Positions 34,098 to 42,950 are shown, counted from the stretch's first letter. The stretch is DNA of 64,000 nt from an uncultured Eubacteriales bacterium (GCA_905198155.1 CAJKBQ010000014.1:10892-74891), one strand, 5' to 3'. The notes: generated from the sequence alone by a model not told the origin. Translations and numbers: made by a program.

Positions 34098-35204
34098 ATG
34101 ACACCATCCAAAGTGTACTTCGCGGATTTCCGCGCCTCGTACGAAGAAAACCTGCTGCAAAAGCTCACACGGCTGATCGACACCGCCGGGCTGGGCACCC
34201 TCCCGATGAAAAACCGCTACGCTGCGATCAAAATGCATTTCGGCGAGCCGGGGAACCTGGCATTTTTGCGGCCGAATTACGCCAAAGCGGTGGCGGATTA
34301 TGTGCGGAAGCAGGGCGGCAAGCCGTTTTTGACCGACTGCAACACGCTGTACGTCGGCGGGCGCAAAAACGCGCTCGACCACCTGGATGCGGCGTATGAA
34401 AACGGGTTTTTCCCGCTTTCGACCGGATGCCAGATCCTGATTGCCGACGGGTTGAAAGGCACCGACGAAGCGGTGGTGCCGGTGGACGGCGAATATGTGA
34501 CGGCGGCCAAGATCGGCCGCGCGATTATGGATGCGGACGTGTTTATTTCGCTGACGCATTTCAAAGGGCACGAAAGTACCGGGTTCGGCGGGACGATCAA
34601 AAACATCGGGATGGGGTGCGGCTCGCGCGCCGGGAAGATGGAGATGCACAGCGCGGGGAAACCGGTTGTGGACGCGGACAGCTGCGTGCATTGCGGCGCG
34701 TGCGCCAAAAACTGCGCGCACGGCGCGATTTCGTTCCCGGCACCGGCCAGAAAGGCGCAGATTGACCACAGCAAATGCGTGGGGTGCGGCCGCTGCATCG
34801 GGATCTGCCCCGAAGACGCCATTGCCGCCGGGATGGACGAGTCCAACGACATCCTTAACCGCAAAATCGCCGAATACACCAAAGCCGTGGTGCAGCACCG
34901 CCCGTGCTTCCACATCAGCCTGGTGACGGACGTGTCGCCCAACTGCGATTGTCACCCGGAAAACGACGCGCCGATCGTGCCGAACGTGGGGATGTTCGCG
35001 TCGATGGATCCGGTTGCGCTGGACGCCGCGTGCGCCGACGCCGTCAACCGCCAGCCGGTACTGGCACACACCGCGCTGACCGCGCAGCCGCGTCTGCCGG
35101 ACTACTTCGACACCGTGCACCCGGACACGAACTGGCGGGTGCAGCTGACGCACGGCGAGCAAATTGGGCTGGGAACGGTTCATTACGAATTGATTCAGAT
35201 TTAA
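34098..35204 (+). CDS. DUF362 protein with two 4Fe-4S clusters
   Basis: 368-residue protein. Residues ~1-185 and the C-terminal part form the DUF362 domain (KNRYAAIKMHFGEPGNLAFL; FISLTHFKGHESTGFGGTIK; GMFASMDPVALDAACADAVN). Between them (~193-245) is a bacterial ferredoxin module: CVHCGACAKNCAHGAISF and CVGCGRCIGICPEDAI, ligands for two [4Fe-4S] clusters. Such fusions are common in anaerobes and probably carry electrons, but no reaction is established. ATG 34098 has GGAAAGGAAG about 9 nt upstream. It is the last gene of its group, with a terminator right after. Confidence 0.88.
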   Translation: MTPSKVYFADFRASYEENLLQKLTRLIDTAGLGTLPMKNRYAAIKMHFGEPGNLAFLRPNYAKAVADYVRKQGGKPFLTDCNTLYVGGRKNALDHLDAAYENGFFPLSTGCQILIADGLKGTDEAVVPVDGEYVTAAKIGRAIMDADVFISLTHFKGHESTGFGGTIKNIGMGCGSRAGKMEMHSAGKPVVDADSCVHCGACAKNCAHGAISFPAPARKAQIDHSKCVGCGRCIGICPEDAIAAGMDESNDILNRKIAEYTKAVVQHRPCFHISLVTDVSPNCDCHPENDAPIVPNVGMFASMDPVALDAACADAVNRQPVLAHTALTAQPRLPDYFDTVHPDTNWRVQLTHGEQIGLGTVHYELIQI

Positions 35205-35208
35205 CGGA

Positions 35209-35245
35209 CAGCGGCACGCTTCGGAACGGAAGCGTGCCGCTGTTT
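35209..35245 (+). terminator. Intrinsic terminator after DUF362 gene
   Basis: CAGCGGCACGCTTC (35209-35222), loop GGAACG, GAAGCGTGCCGCTG (35229-35242), then TTT. The stem is perfect. Confidence 0.88.
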
Positions 35246-35513
35246 GATATTCGCCTGCGGCGAATATGAAGGGGAGAAATTGAGATCGGATGACGCAAAT
35301 CACCATCTCAACAAAAGTTCAATCCGGGCTGGAACAGCGCGGGAAAGGGAATTAACTGGAAAAAACCGCGCCGAAAGGGGAAATTTTTCGGCACGGCTTT
35401 TAATTGGAATCACATTAATTGCGATAAACAGAAATTTCTTCGCGAATGTACTTGAATAATTGGAAGAGATGTGGTAAAATATTATCGGCGGTGTGAAGAT
35501 TATTCACAGTACA
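35246..35513. other. Intergenic DNA without recognised features
   Basis: Apart from a small ATTCGCC/GGCGAAT hairpin at its start I see no gene, no strong promoter and no repeat. The base composition is A-rich compared with neighbouring genes. Confidence 0.6.
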
Positions 35514-35747
35514 TTACACACACGGAACTCCGATGTGGTCTTCGATCACGTCCATCAATTGCATCGGCTCTACCTGCTCTTGGGTGCATTGCGCAGCGAA
35601 CGCGGCCGCTTCGCCGGCATCGGGACAAACGTCCGGCACCAGGCAGCGCAGCTGACCATCGTCGCCGTATCCGGCGATGCCGTAGCTGACGTAGCGCCCG
35701 ATTTCGGGATGTGTAAGGGTTTCGCGGATTGCTTTGTAGTGGATCAT
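35514..35747 (-). CDS. Small DUF6514-like protein
   Basis: 77-residue cytoplasmic protein. The arrangement YVSYGIAGYGDDGQLRCLVPDV followed by a helix and QVEPMQLMDVIEDHIG resembles the small DUF6514 family of clostridia, in which a short beta sheet is followed by LxPxHLxDVVEDF. The function is unknown. GAGGT lies 8-9 nt before ATG 35747 and a TATAAT box lies about 65 bp upstream on the minus strand. It is divergent from the LytTR regulator gene. Confidence 0.6.
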   Translation of the reverse strand: MIHYKAIRETLTHPEIGRYVSYGIAGYGDDGQLRCLVPDVCPDAGEAAAFAAQCTQEQVEPMQLMDVIEDHIGVPCV

Positions 35748-35835
35748 TGTGGTGTACCTCTTTCATTGATTTGTGAATTCAACCCGGCTTGCCGGATCGT
35801 GATTTTATTATACCACGAAATTGCAGTGAAATTTA

Positions 35836-35864
35836 TTCACAATGAAAATGCATAGAAATACAGT
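35836..35864 (+). promoter_or_regulatory. Promoter of LytTR regulator gene
   Basis: TTCACA (35836-35841) and TACAGT (35859-35864), 17-bp spacing, about 54 bp before ATG 35918. TTCAC/GTGAA motifs recur in this intergenic region and may be operator elements. Confidence 0.55.
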
Positions 35865-35917
35865 GAATTCGATCAACGCGCCACATAAATACAAGCGTTT
35901 GAAAGGATATGGATACA

Positions 35918-36652
35918 ATGGGACTCAAACTCGCAATGGTGGACGACGACGAGCCGTCGCGAATACAGTTAAAATGGCAGATGCATCAATGGTCGCTCGC
36001 GCAGTCGGAAACGTATCAGATGCAGCCGTTCACGGACGGCAAAGCGTTTCTGTACGAAATTGAGGACGGCACGGTGTTCGACATCGTGTTTATCGCGGAA
36101 CGGCTGAACGGAGAACAAATGGGCGGACTGAAACTGGCCAAACGGATGCGGGAGATGGCGTACAAAGGCGCGCTGGTGATCCTGGCGGACACGCGGCAGG
36201 GGGCAGTGGGCGGATACGAAGTGGAAGCCGCCGGCTGCCTGATGAAACCGTTCGATATGATGCAGGTGAGCCGGGTGATGCACACGGTGTACGGACGGCT
36301 GTCAAGCACCCGGGTGCTGTTCCGGATCGGCGGTGAAAACCGGTATATTCCGGCGGCAAACATTGTTTTCGTGGAAAGCAACAACAACCGCTGCTGCATT
36401 CACTGCACGGGCGAAGAATATGAGTTCTATTGCAAGCTGGACGATATCGAGCGGCAACTGTCGAATCAAACGTTTCTGCGGTGCCACAAAAGTTTTCTGG
36501 TCAACATGAATGCGGTGCGCTGCGTGAGCGCCGACGGGTTTGAGATGAACGGCGGGGATACGGTGCCGATCCGCCAGCGCGGCCGCAGCGCCATCTGCGC
36601 GGCGTACCGCGCGTACTGCGAAAACCAGTCGCAGCTTCGGCTGATGATGTGA
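35918..36652 (+). CDS. LytTR-family response regulator with a degenerate receiver
   Basis: 244-residue regulator. The N-terminal receiver-like domain (1-~125) keeps the acidic pocket (VDDDEPSR, D9-D11) and the conserved lysine (CLMKPF, K110), but the phosphoacceptor position is Ala60 (FDIVFIAERLNG, where LDI or LDV is normal). The C-terminal LytTR DNA-binding domain has VLFRIGGENRYIPAANIVFVE, LSNQTFLRCHKSFLVNMNAV and DTVPIRQRGR. ATG 35918 lies 10 nt after GAAAGGA; an ATG at 35909 touches the ribosome site. No histidine kinase is adjacent. It probably acts by a phosphorylation-independent signal. Confidence 0.85.
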   Translation: MGLKLAMVDDDEPSRIQLKWQMHQWSLAQSETYQMQPFTDGKAFLYEIEDGTVFDIVFIAERLNGEQMGGLKLAKRMREMAYKGALVILADTRQGAVGGYEVEAAGCLMKPFDMMQVSRVMHTVYGRLSSTRVLFRIGGENRYIPAANIVFVESNNNRCCIHCTGEEYEFYCKLDDIERQLSNQTFLRCHKSFLVNMNAVRCVSADGFEMNGGDTVPIRQRGRSAICAAYRAYCENQSQLRLMM

Positions 36653-36668
36653 ACCGGGCACCAAAAAG

Positions 36669-36703
36669 CCCGGCCGCGCCGCAAAAATGCGGCGCAGCCG
36701 GGG
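36669..36703. terminator. Convergent hairpin terminator
   Basis: CCCGGC-CGCGCCGC pairs with GCGGCGC-A-GCCGGG around an AAAAAT loop. It lies between the LytTR gene (+) and the Xre gene (-). U-tracts are short. Confidence 0.65.
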
Positions 36704-36716
36704 ATGAGGCTGCGGG

Positions 36717-37124
36717 TCAGGAATGCGGTTCGTCCGGCGAATCCGGCTGCATGGCGCGGAGCGTTTCCAGCGCCTGCTGCTGCTGCGCAGGATCCATCGC
36801 ACGGAACAGCGCGATCAGCTGCTGCTCGCGGCTGGCGGACTGGAGCTGCGTGTATGGGTCTTCGGCGCCGGACTGGACGCGCACGGCGGTTGCGGACGCA
36901 TCCGGAACCGGCAGCGCGCCCAGCAGCGATTCATACGGGACGTGGAACAGCTTGACCAGCTTTTCCAGCGTCTCGCGCGGCGGGTTGGTGTGGCCGCGCT
37001 CGTAGTATGTGTAGGTCGAGCGGTGAACCCCCAGCGAATCGGCCACCTGCTGCTGCGTCAGCCCGTGCGCCAGCCGAATTTGCCGAAGCCGTTCGGCAAA
37101 GGTTTCGGGATTGTTTTCAGCCAT
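36717..37124 (-). CDS. Xre-family helix-turn-helix regulator
   Basis: 135-residue DNA-binding protein. Residues 8-65 are an Xre/Cro helix-turn-helix (FAERLRQIRLAHGLTQQQVA, DSLGVHRSTYTYYERGHTNP, LVKLFHVPYESLLG). The C-terminal ~60 residues are polar, glutamine-rich and helical, with no known domain. ATG 37124 has AAAGGAGGGGG upstream; the in-frame extension beyond it covers the leader and promoter and is not coding. The target genes are unknown. Confidence 0.85.
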   Translation of the reverse strand: MAENNPETFAERLRQIRLAHGLTQQQVADSLGVHRSTYTYYERGHTNPPRETLEKLVKLFHVPYESLLGALPVPDASATAVRVQSGAEDPYTQLQSASREQQLIALFRAMDPAQQQQALETLRAMQPDSPDEPHS

Positions 37125-37187
37125 CAGGCCCCCTCCTTTCTTGGTGAAGCGGGGAAATATGGATCCGGCGTGATGCCGGAATATTCG

Positions 37188-37215
37188 GAAAGCCGCAGCT
37201 GTTCCTGCGGCTTTC
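37188..37215. other. Leader hairpin upstream of the Xre gene
   Basis: GAAAGCCGCAG (37188-37198) and CTGCGGCTTTC (37205-37215) with a 6-nt loop, downstream of a TACAAT box on the minus strand. It may also end transcripts of the AraC gene at 37299 or attenuate the Xre gene. Confidence 0.5.
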
Positions 37216-37298
37216 TTTATTGTATCATTTTTTTTTGCATTTGCATAGCGAAAAACGAAAAAATTTTCAGGAAAATCAAAATGACGGACGAACTGCAT

Positions 37299-38231
37299 TT
37301 ATGCATCGTCCTCTGCCATCGTGCGCCGGGTGCCGACGGCGGTCACACGTTCGCGGTATGCGGTCGGCGTTTCGCCGGTGCAGCGGGTGAACACGCGGGA
37401 AAAGTAGCATTGATCGTCAAACCCCAGTTCGGCGCTGATTTCTTTGACGCTCATCTGCGGCGCGTTCATCAGCAGCTCGCGTGCTTTGTTCATCCGGTAC
37501 TGCGTGATGTAAGCATTGGGCGTCGTGTTCAAAAAAGTGCGGAAATACCGGATCATCTGCGGCCGGGACACGGCACACGCCCGGCACATGGTCGCCAGGC
37601 TGATTTTTTCGCCGCAGTGCTGCCGCACATACAGTACCGCGCTGCGCAGCGGGTCGGGCGGCTTGCGGTCGCCGTCGAGCTGGTCGGCGCGCAGCAGGCG
37701 GGGCAGCGTGGACTCCGCGCCGAGCAGCAGCACCTGGCTGACGGCAACGGCCATCTGCATCGCGCGCAGCAGCGGCGGGACGGTCGCGGCGGCAGCGGCC
37801 TGCGCCAGCAGCGATTCCACCTGCGCCCGCTGCGCCCCGGCAGCCCAGTGCTGCGTGACGTACAGCATCTGCGGCGCGGGGGCCGATTCGCCGCGCAGCA
37901 GCGCGGTGTTCATCGCGTCGCGCATCGCCAGCAGCTGCGGGCGGGCGTCGGCGGTGTGCAGCTCGGCGCCGGGCAGGTGAAAATGCGCGTAGACCATGGT
38001 GCACATATGCGCGTCCGCCGGGCGGCGGGTGTACTGCACGTTTTCCGGGATCAGGAACAGGTCGCCCGGAACCAGCAGGTGCGTTTTGCCGTCCAGCTCC
38101 ACGGTGCAGCGGCCGTCCTGCACATACAGCAGGATGTGATACGGATCGGCGATCTGCCACACGGTGTGCCGGGTGACGGTGTAGACCTTGGCGACTTCCG
38201 GCAGGCGATCCATTGAAAAGCGCTCGATCAT
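37299..38231 (-). CDS. AraC-family regulator of the glycyl-radical operon
   Basis: 310-residue regulator. The cupin domain (~15-140) has WQIADPYHILLYVQDGRCTV, LLVPGDLFLIPENVQYTRRP. The C-terminal helix-turn-helix pair is ISLATMCRACAVSRPQMIRYF and ISAELGFDDQCYFSRVFTRC, followed by TPTAYR. I choose ATG 38231 because GAGGA lies 7 nt upstream; the longer TTG frame at 38309 begins inside the -10 box and cannot be translated from this promoter. It is divergent from the Gfo/Idh/MocA-glycyl radical operon and shares a ~160-bp control region with it, so it is the likely substrate-responsive activator of that operon. Confidence 0.88.
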   Translation of the reverse strand: MIERFSMDRLPEVAKVYTVTRHTVWQIADPYHILLYVQDGRCTVELDGKTHLLVPGDLFLIPENVQYTRRPADAHMCTMVYAHFHLPGAELHTADARPQLLAMRDAMNTALLRGESAPAPQMLYVTQHWAAGAQRAQVESLLAQAAAAATVPPLLRAMQMAVAVSQVLLLGAESTLPRLLRADQLDGDRKPPDPLRSAVLYVRQHCGEKISLATMCRACAVSRPQMIRYFRTFLNTTPNAYITQYRMNKARELLMNAPQMSVKEISAELGFDDQCYFSRVFTRCTGETPTAYRERVTAVGTRRTMAEDDA

Positions 38232-38308
38232 ATTGGATTCCTCGCTTTGCGTAAAAAATTGACCGGTGTAAATATCGTCCATAATAATGAGCCGTTCTTC
38301 TATATTCA

Positions 38309-38336
38309 ATTATACCGAAAAAGTGTAAAATGTCAA
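38309..38336 (-). promoter_or_regulatory. AraC gene promoter, overlapping the divergent operon control region
   Basis: Minus-strand TTGACA (38331-38336) and TATAAT (38309-38314), 16-bp spacing: a strong promoter. On the plus strand a TAAAAT box (38326-38331) overlaps it, with a poor -35 region, suggesting that the operon needs activation and competes with the regulator gene. Confidence 0.75.
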
Positions 38337-38394
38337 TGGAAGCAACGGAAAAAAGAAGTTGCTGCAAATTTATTGAAAACCGGAAAGGATGCAA

Positions 38395-39510
38395 ATGCAA
38401 ATGGAACAGAAAGTTTGGCGCGTTGCAGTTGTGGGCTGCGGGATGTTTGCCAACGGCCAATACCTGCCCAATATCGCAAAAGAAGCGGAGCTGGTCGGCG
38501 CGAAAGCGGAATGCGTCGCGGCGGTGGATATCATTTTTGAGCGCGCGCAGCAGGCGTGCGAAAAATTTCACATTCCGCATGCGTACCACAATGTGTACGA
38601 GCTGATCGAGCAGTGCGACTTTGACATCGCGATTGACGCGGCATCGATTCAGGCGCACCACGAGATCAACATGGCGGTGCTGGGCGCGGGCAAGCACTTG
38701 GTGTCGCAAAAACCGGCCGCGCCGACGGTCGCGATGCTGACCGAGCAGATTGAACTGGCCAAAGCCAAAGGCGTGCGGTTTGCGTGCGCACCGGTTCACC
38801 CGATGCGGTACGATATCCACATGGCCAAGCAGTGGATGCGCGACGGCACCATCGGCCGCCCGTACTATGTGAAGTGCAATATGTCGCACGGCGGGCCGGA
38901 ATACTTCCAGTACCGCGACGCCGACCCCACCTGGTTTTACGAAGATGGCGCGGGCGCGCTGGTGGATATGGGCGTCCACGGGCTGCAAATCGTCACTACG
39001 CTGCTCGGCCCGGCCAAAACGGTCGCCTGCACGGCGATTGTATCGACGCCGCACCGCACGGTGCGCTCCGGCGCATTCAACGGCAAGCCGATTGCGTCCG
39101 ACAAAATCCCCGATCAGTACCTGATTACGCTGACGTTCGGCGACGGGCGGATGGCGCTGGTGGACAGCGGATTTTCGCAGAAAGCGTCCAAAGCGCCGCA
39201 GATCGAAATTTTCGGCGACCAGGGCACCATCGCGTTCACCAAACCGTATATGACCAACCCCAAGCCGGACGTGTATATGGACTGCCCCGAACGCGGCATC
39301 CGCGGCTGGGTGACGCCGTTTGACTGGGAAACGCGCGAAACGCCGCTCAACAGCCAGTGCTGCGTGCTGGGCGACCTGATCCACGGGATCGAAACCGGCG
39401 AACCGCTGCAGCTGCCGGCGGAGCACGCGCGCCATTTGGTCGAGATCATGAGCAAAATTCCGGAAGCGATTTCCTCCGGCGCGACGCTGCCGCTGGAAAC
39501 CACGTTCTGA
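38395..39510 (+). CDS. Gfo/Idh/MocA-family oxidoreductase 1
   Basis: 371-residue NAD(P)-dependent dehydrogenase of the glucose-fructose oxidoreductase fold. The Rossmann start is VAVVGCGMFANGQYLPNIAK and the nucleotide-side motif HLVSQKPAAPTV replaces the usual EKP by QKP, keeping the catalytic lysine. The C-terminal substrate domain contains DPTWFYEDGAGALVDMGVHG with the conserved Asp/His of the family. It would oxidise a hydroxyl of a sugar, cyclitol or glycoside, or reduce a ketone. GGAAAGG is 6 nt before ATG 38395; ATG 38401 is also possible. First gene of a six-gene operon. Confidence 0.9.
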   Translation: MQMEQKVWRVAVVGCGMFANGQYLPNIAKEAELVGAKAECVAAVDIIFERAQQACEKFHIPHAYHNVYELIEQCDFDIAIDAASIQAHHEINMAVLGAGKHLVSQKPAAPTVAMLTEQIELAKAKGVRFACAPVHPMRYDIHMAKQWMRDGTIGRPYYVKCNMSHGGPEYFQYRDADPTWFYEDGAGALVDMGVHGLQIVTTLLGPAKTVACTAIVSTPHRTVRSGAFNGKPIASDKIPDQYLITLTFGDGRMALVDSGFSQKASKAPQIEIFGDQGTIAFTKPYMTNPKPDVYMDCPERGIRGWVTPFDWETRETPLNSQCCVLGDLIHGIETGEPLQLPAEHARHLVEIMSKIPEAISSGATLPLETTF

Positions 39511-39534
39511 GATTGCGAAAGGAGCATTTGAACG

Positions 39535-40632
39535 ATGAAAAAACTGCGCGTTGCCCTGCTGGGCACATCGCATCCGCACGCCGTCGGGTTTTACCGCGCG
39601 TGCGCCGAATTCCCGGACGAGATCGAGCTGATCGGCTACGCCGACGTCCCGCCGTATGACCGGCAGGATCCGGAGCAGAAGGCCAAAACCAACCTGGGCG
39701 AAGAAGCCATGCGCACCGTGCCGCATTTCGCGGACTACCGCGCGCTGCTGGACTTGCAGCCCGACCTGGCGCTGGTGTCCAGCGACAACAAAGCCCACGC
39801 CGACATCGCGTGCGAGACGCTCGGCCGCAAAATCGCGACGATGGTCGAAAAGCCGATGGCAGAATCCGTCGCCGACGCGATTCGCATGGCGGACTGCGCC
39901 AAAGCGAACGGCACCATGCTGGCGGTCAACTGGCCGATCGCGTGGTTCCCGGCGTTCAATATGGCGAAAAAACTGGTGGACGAAGGCCGCGTCGGCCGCG
40001 TGATGCGCGTGACGTACCGCAGCCCGGCGACGTGGGGGCCGTATTCGTACAGCAAAGACGGCCAGCTGCCCCCGGCGGAATTCCTGGACACCACATGGTG
40101 GTATCACCACGACCGCGGCGGCGGGTCGCTGCTGGACTACGCGTGCTACGGCGCAGCGCTGACGACGTGGTTTTTCGGCAAACAGGCCGACCGCGTGAGC
40201 GGCATCCGCAAAAATTTCAACCTGCCGGGGTTTGACGTGGAGGACTTTTCCGCCATGCTGCTGGACTTCGGCGACGGGGTCGGGCTGCTGGAAGGCTCGT
40301 GGAGCACATACAACTGCGGCGAAGTGCCGTCCGGCCCGATCGTCCACGGCACCGAAGGCACCATCGTGTGCGACCGGCATTCTACGCTGCTGAAGCTGTA
40401 CACCGGCCGCGCGCACGGGCATGTGCCGCCCACCGAAGTGATCGACTGCGGCGCGAAAACGCCGGAGCTGAACCTGGCGCGGAACGTGATCGATCACCTG
40501 ACGCGCGGCACGCCGCTGCATCCGCTGCTGGACGCGGAACGCAATGTGTCGGTGCTGGCGGCGCTGGACGCCGGGCGCGAATCGGCGAACACCGGACGTA
40601 CCGTGGAGACGGTGCGCCATGCGGGCAAATAA
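39535..40632 (+). CDS. Gfo/Idh/MocA-family oxidoreductase 2 (atypical nucleotide loop)
   Basis: 365-residue member of the same superfamily, clearly different from gene 1. The N-terminus reads VALLGTSHPHAVGFYRACAE: the usual GxGxxG loop is replaced by G-T-S-H-P-H-A. The MVEKPMAESVAD motif with its catalytic lysine is intact. The substrate domain has TTWWYHHDRGGGSLLDYACYG in the active-site position. It starts 24 bp after gene 1, with AAAGGAG upstream. A sequential dehydrogenase or 'keto-sugar' partner role is plausible; the substrate is unknown. Confidence 0.88.
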   Translation: MKKLRVALLGTSHPHAVGFYRACAEFPDEIELIGYADVPPYDRQDPEQKAKTNLGEEAMRTVPHFADYRALLDLQPDLALVSSDNKAHADIACETLGRKIATMVEKPMAESVADAIRMADCAKANGTMLAVNWPIAWFPAFNMAKKLVDEGRVGRVMRVTYRSPATWGPYSYSKDGQLPPAEFLDTTWWYHHDRGGGSLLDYACYGAALTTWFFGKQADRVSGIRKNFNLPGFDVEDFSAMLLDFGDGVGLLEGSWSTYNCGEVPSGPIVHGTEGTIVCDRHSTLLKLYTGRAHGHVPPTEVIDCGAKTPELNLARNVIDHLTRGTPLHPLLDAERNVSVLAALDAGRESANTGRTVETVRHAGK

Positions 40633-40693
40633 CTCTACATTATATTTATAAAAAATAAAATCAAAACCAGGCTTGAGAAAGGCGGAATTTATT

Positions 40694-41824
40694 ATGAGTA
40701 AACGCAGAGTCGCCGTCATCGGATGCGGTATGATCGCCAACAGCGCGCACTTCCCGGCGCTGAATATCCTGCGGGAGCAGGGCGAGGTCGAAGTGGTCGG
40801 CGTCGCGGATATCCGCGAGCAGGCCGCCCGCGAAACGGCTGAGCGCCACAACGTGCCGAAGTGGTACCTGGATCCGCAGCAAATGCTGGACGAGCTGAAA
40901 CCGGACTTCGTGGCGGTGTGTACGCCGAATATGTATCACAAAAAATGGACCATTGCCGCGCTGCGCGCCGGCGCGGACGTCGCGTGCGAAAAGCCGATTG
41001 CCGTGTCGCTGCGCGACGCCGAGGAGATGTGGGCGGTGGCCGAAGAAACCGGGCATCACCTGTTCCCGTGCCAGTGTATGCGCTGGCGCAATTATATGCA
41101 GCGGTCGAAGGAACTGGTGGACGCCGGGGAACTGGGCGACATCTATTTTTCCGACATTGAATTCATCCGCCGCATCGGCATCCCGACGTGGGGCATGTTC
41201 CACATGAAAGAGCACAACTTCGGCGGCCCGTTCTGCGATTTGGGCGTGCATCTGATCGACTCGCTGCTGTGGATCGTCGGCGACCCCAAAGTGGTCAGCG
41301 TGTCCGGCAGCGCCGTGACCAAAATCGCCAACCAGGGACAGGATATCCTGCTCGATATCCGCGAAAGCGGCGCGTATGCCGGTACGTTCACGCCCCGGCC
41401 GTACGATTATCACGAATTCAACGTGGAGGATTTCTCCAACGGGTTCATGCGCTTGAGCAACGGGATGACCGTCAACTTCAAATTCACCTGGGCGGTCAAC
41501 CTGCCGACTACCAACCTGGACATGGTGATCTGCGGCGACAAGGGCGGCCTGTCCGTCAACGGCGAAAAGCTGTACCAGAACGTCGGCCGGTTCCAAGGCG
41601 AAACCGCGCTCAAATGGTTCGACAACGGCAAGTACAAAGGCGTACCGTTTGAGCAGCACCGGTATATGTACCGCAATATTATGGATACGCTCGACGGCAA
41701 GGCCGAATACCTGATCCGTAAGGCGCAGAACCTGGAAGTGACCAAGGCGATCGAATGCTTCTACCGCTCGGCAGAGCTGGGCCGCGAAGTGCGCGCCGAG
41801 GATCTGGTACATTACAGCAAATAA
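40694..41824 (+). CDS. Gfo/Idh/MocA-family oxidoreductase 3
   Basis: 376-residue oxidoreductase with canonical features: VAVIGCGMIANSAHFPALNI (GxGxxA dinucleotide loop) and DVACEKPIAVSLRDAEEMW (EKP motif). The substrate domain contains KEHNFGGPFCDLGVHLIDSL, with the conserved aspartate and histidine. It is the most typical of the four paralogues. GAGAAAGGCGG precedes ATG 40694, and an earlier in-frame start lacks a ribosome site. The 61-bp gap to gene 2 is the widest in the operon, but no terminator or promoter of note lies in it. Confidence 0.9.
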   Translation: MSKRRVAVIGCGMIANSAHFPALNILREQGEVEVVGVADIREQAARETAERHNVPKWYLDPQQMLDELKPDFVAVCTPNMYHKKWTIAALRAGADVACEKPIAVSLRDAEEMWAVAEETGHHLFPCQCMRWRNYMQRSKELVDAGELGDIYFSDIEFIRRIGIPTWGMFHMKEHNFGGPFCDLGVHLIDSLLWIVGDPKVVSVSGSAVTKIANQGQDILLDIRESGAYAGTFTPRPYDYHEFNVEDFSNGFMRLSNGMTVNFKFTWAVNLPTTNLDMVICGDKGGLSVNGEKLYQNVGRFQGETALKWFDNGKYKGVPFEQHRYMYRNIMDTLDGKAEYLIRKAQNLEVTKAIECFYRSAELGREVRAEDLVHYSK

Positions 41825-41846
41825 GCGACGGGAGGCGCAAAAACAT

Positions 41847-42950
41847 ATGATTCGTGCGGTTTTGATCGGGTTCGCCCATATGCACGTCAACGAAATTGCC
41901 CAGTACATTCACGAGCAGCCGGAATTTCAGCTGATCGGCTGTGCCGATATTGCGCCGGAGCTGCCGGAGCAGACCCAGGCGCGCTACACCCGCGCGTGGA
42001 ACCTGAAACACGTGGCGGACACGTTTGCCGTCCCGGTGTTTGAAGATTACAAGCAAATGCTCGACGCGCTCGCACCGGACATTGCGTTTATCCTGACGGA
42101 AAACTTCCGCAAGCCGGACGTGGTGGAAGAATGCGCGAAGCGCGGGATCACCATCTCCGTCGAAAAGCCGATTGCGACCACCTACGACGGCGCACGCCGC
42201 ATCCGTGCGGCGGCCGAGCAATACGGCGTGGAAATCTTCGTCAACTGGCCGACCACCTGGCGGCCGTATATGATTCAGATGCGGCACGCGATGGAAAGCG
42301 GGATCGTCGGCGACATCCTGAAAATGTACTACGTCAACGGCCACACCGGCCCGCTGGGCAAAGGCGCGCGCCACCGCGGCGTCGATGCAGCGGCCGAAGA
42401 AATGACCGACGCGCAGCGCGCGTCCACCTGGTGGTACCAAGCGAACAAAGGCGGCGGCGCGTTCCTGGACATCGGGTGCTACGGCAGTATGTACAGCCGG
42501 CTGTTCCACAAGCATGAGCAGGCGCAGGCGGTGTACGCTTACGGCGCGAACCTGAACACGCCGTACTGCGACGCGGCCGACAATGTGGCGGCGATCATCC
42601 GCTACCCGAAGTCGTACAGCGTGATCGAAGGCACATGGACGGCGCCGAACGGCTTTATGCCCGCCGGGCCGGTGATCACAGGGCGCGACGGCGTGCTGTA
42701 CTGCACCCGCAACGACGAAGGCGCGCCGCGCGTGAAAGCGCTCGATATTTACGGCAATGCGCTCGAAGTCCCGCCGGTGACGGTGCCGGACAACATGAAG
42801 AACATCGCGTGGCACTACGCTGCCCACAAGCTCGACGGCGCGCCGATTGACGAAACGATCACCCTGGATCGCAACATGGAGGTCATGGGGATCCTCGATG
42901 CGATTGTTCGTTCCGGCAAAAGCTGGCGCGAAGAGGAAGTGGCGCGGTGA
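41847..42950 (+). CDS. Gfo/Idh/MocA-family oxidoreductase 4 (atypical nucleotide loop)
   Basis: 367-residue oxidoreductase. Like gene 2 it has a histidine-containing N-terminal loop (IRAVLIGFAHMHVNEIAQYI) in place of GxGxxG, and keeps ITISVEKPIATTYDGARRI. The substrate domain has STWWYQANKGGGAFLDIGCYG, close to the corresponding segment of gene 2, so genes 2 and 4 belong to one subgroup. GGGAGG lies 11 nt before ATG 41847. Its stop codon overlaps the GTG start of the activase gene by four bases. Confidence 0.88.
   Translation: MIRAVLIGFAHMHVNEIAQYIHEQPEFQLIGCADIAPELPEQTQARYTRAWNLKHVADTFAVPVFEDYKQMLDALAPDIAFILTENFRKPDVVEECAKRGITISVEKPIATTYDGARRIRAAAEQYGVEIFVNWPTTWRPYMIQMRHAMESGIVGDILKMYYVNGHTGPLGKGARHRGVDAAAEEMTDAQRASTWWYQANKGGGAFLDIGCYGSMYSRLFHKHEQAQAVYAYGANLNTPYCDAADNVAAIIRYPKSYSVIEGTWTAPNGFMPAGPVITGRDGVLYCTRNDEGAPRVKALDIYGNALEVPPVTVPDNMKNIAWHYAAHKLDGAPIDETITLDRNMEVMGILDAIVRSGKSWREEEVAR

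Noticed and set aside
38232..38309. N-terminal extension of the AraC regulator from TTG 38309
   Set aside because: The TTG overlaps the -10 box of the gene's own promoter, so it would not be in the transcript; ATG 38231 has a good ribosome site.
37417..40851. 1144-codon minus-strand open frame
   Set aside because: Antisense of the Gfo/Idh/MocA genes with no recognisable domain.
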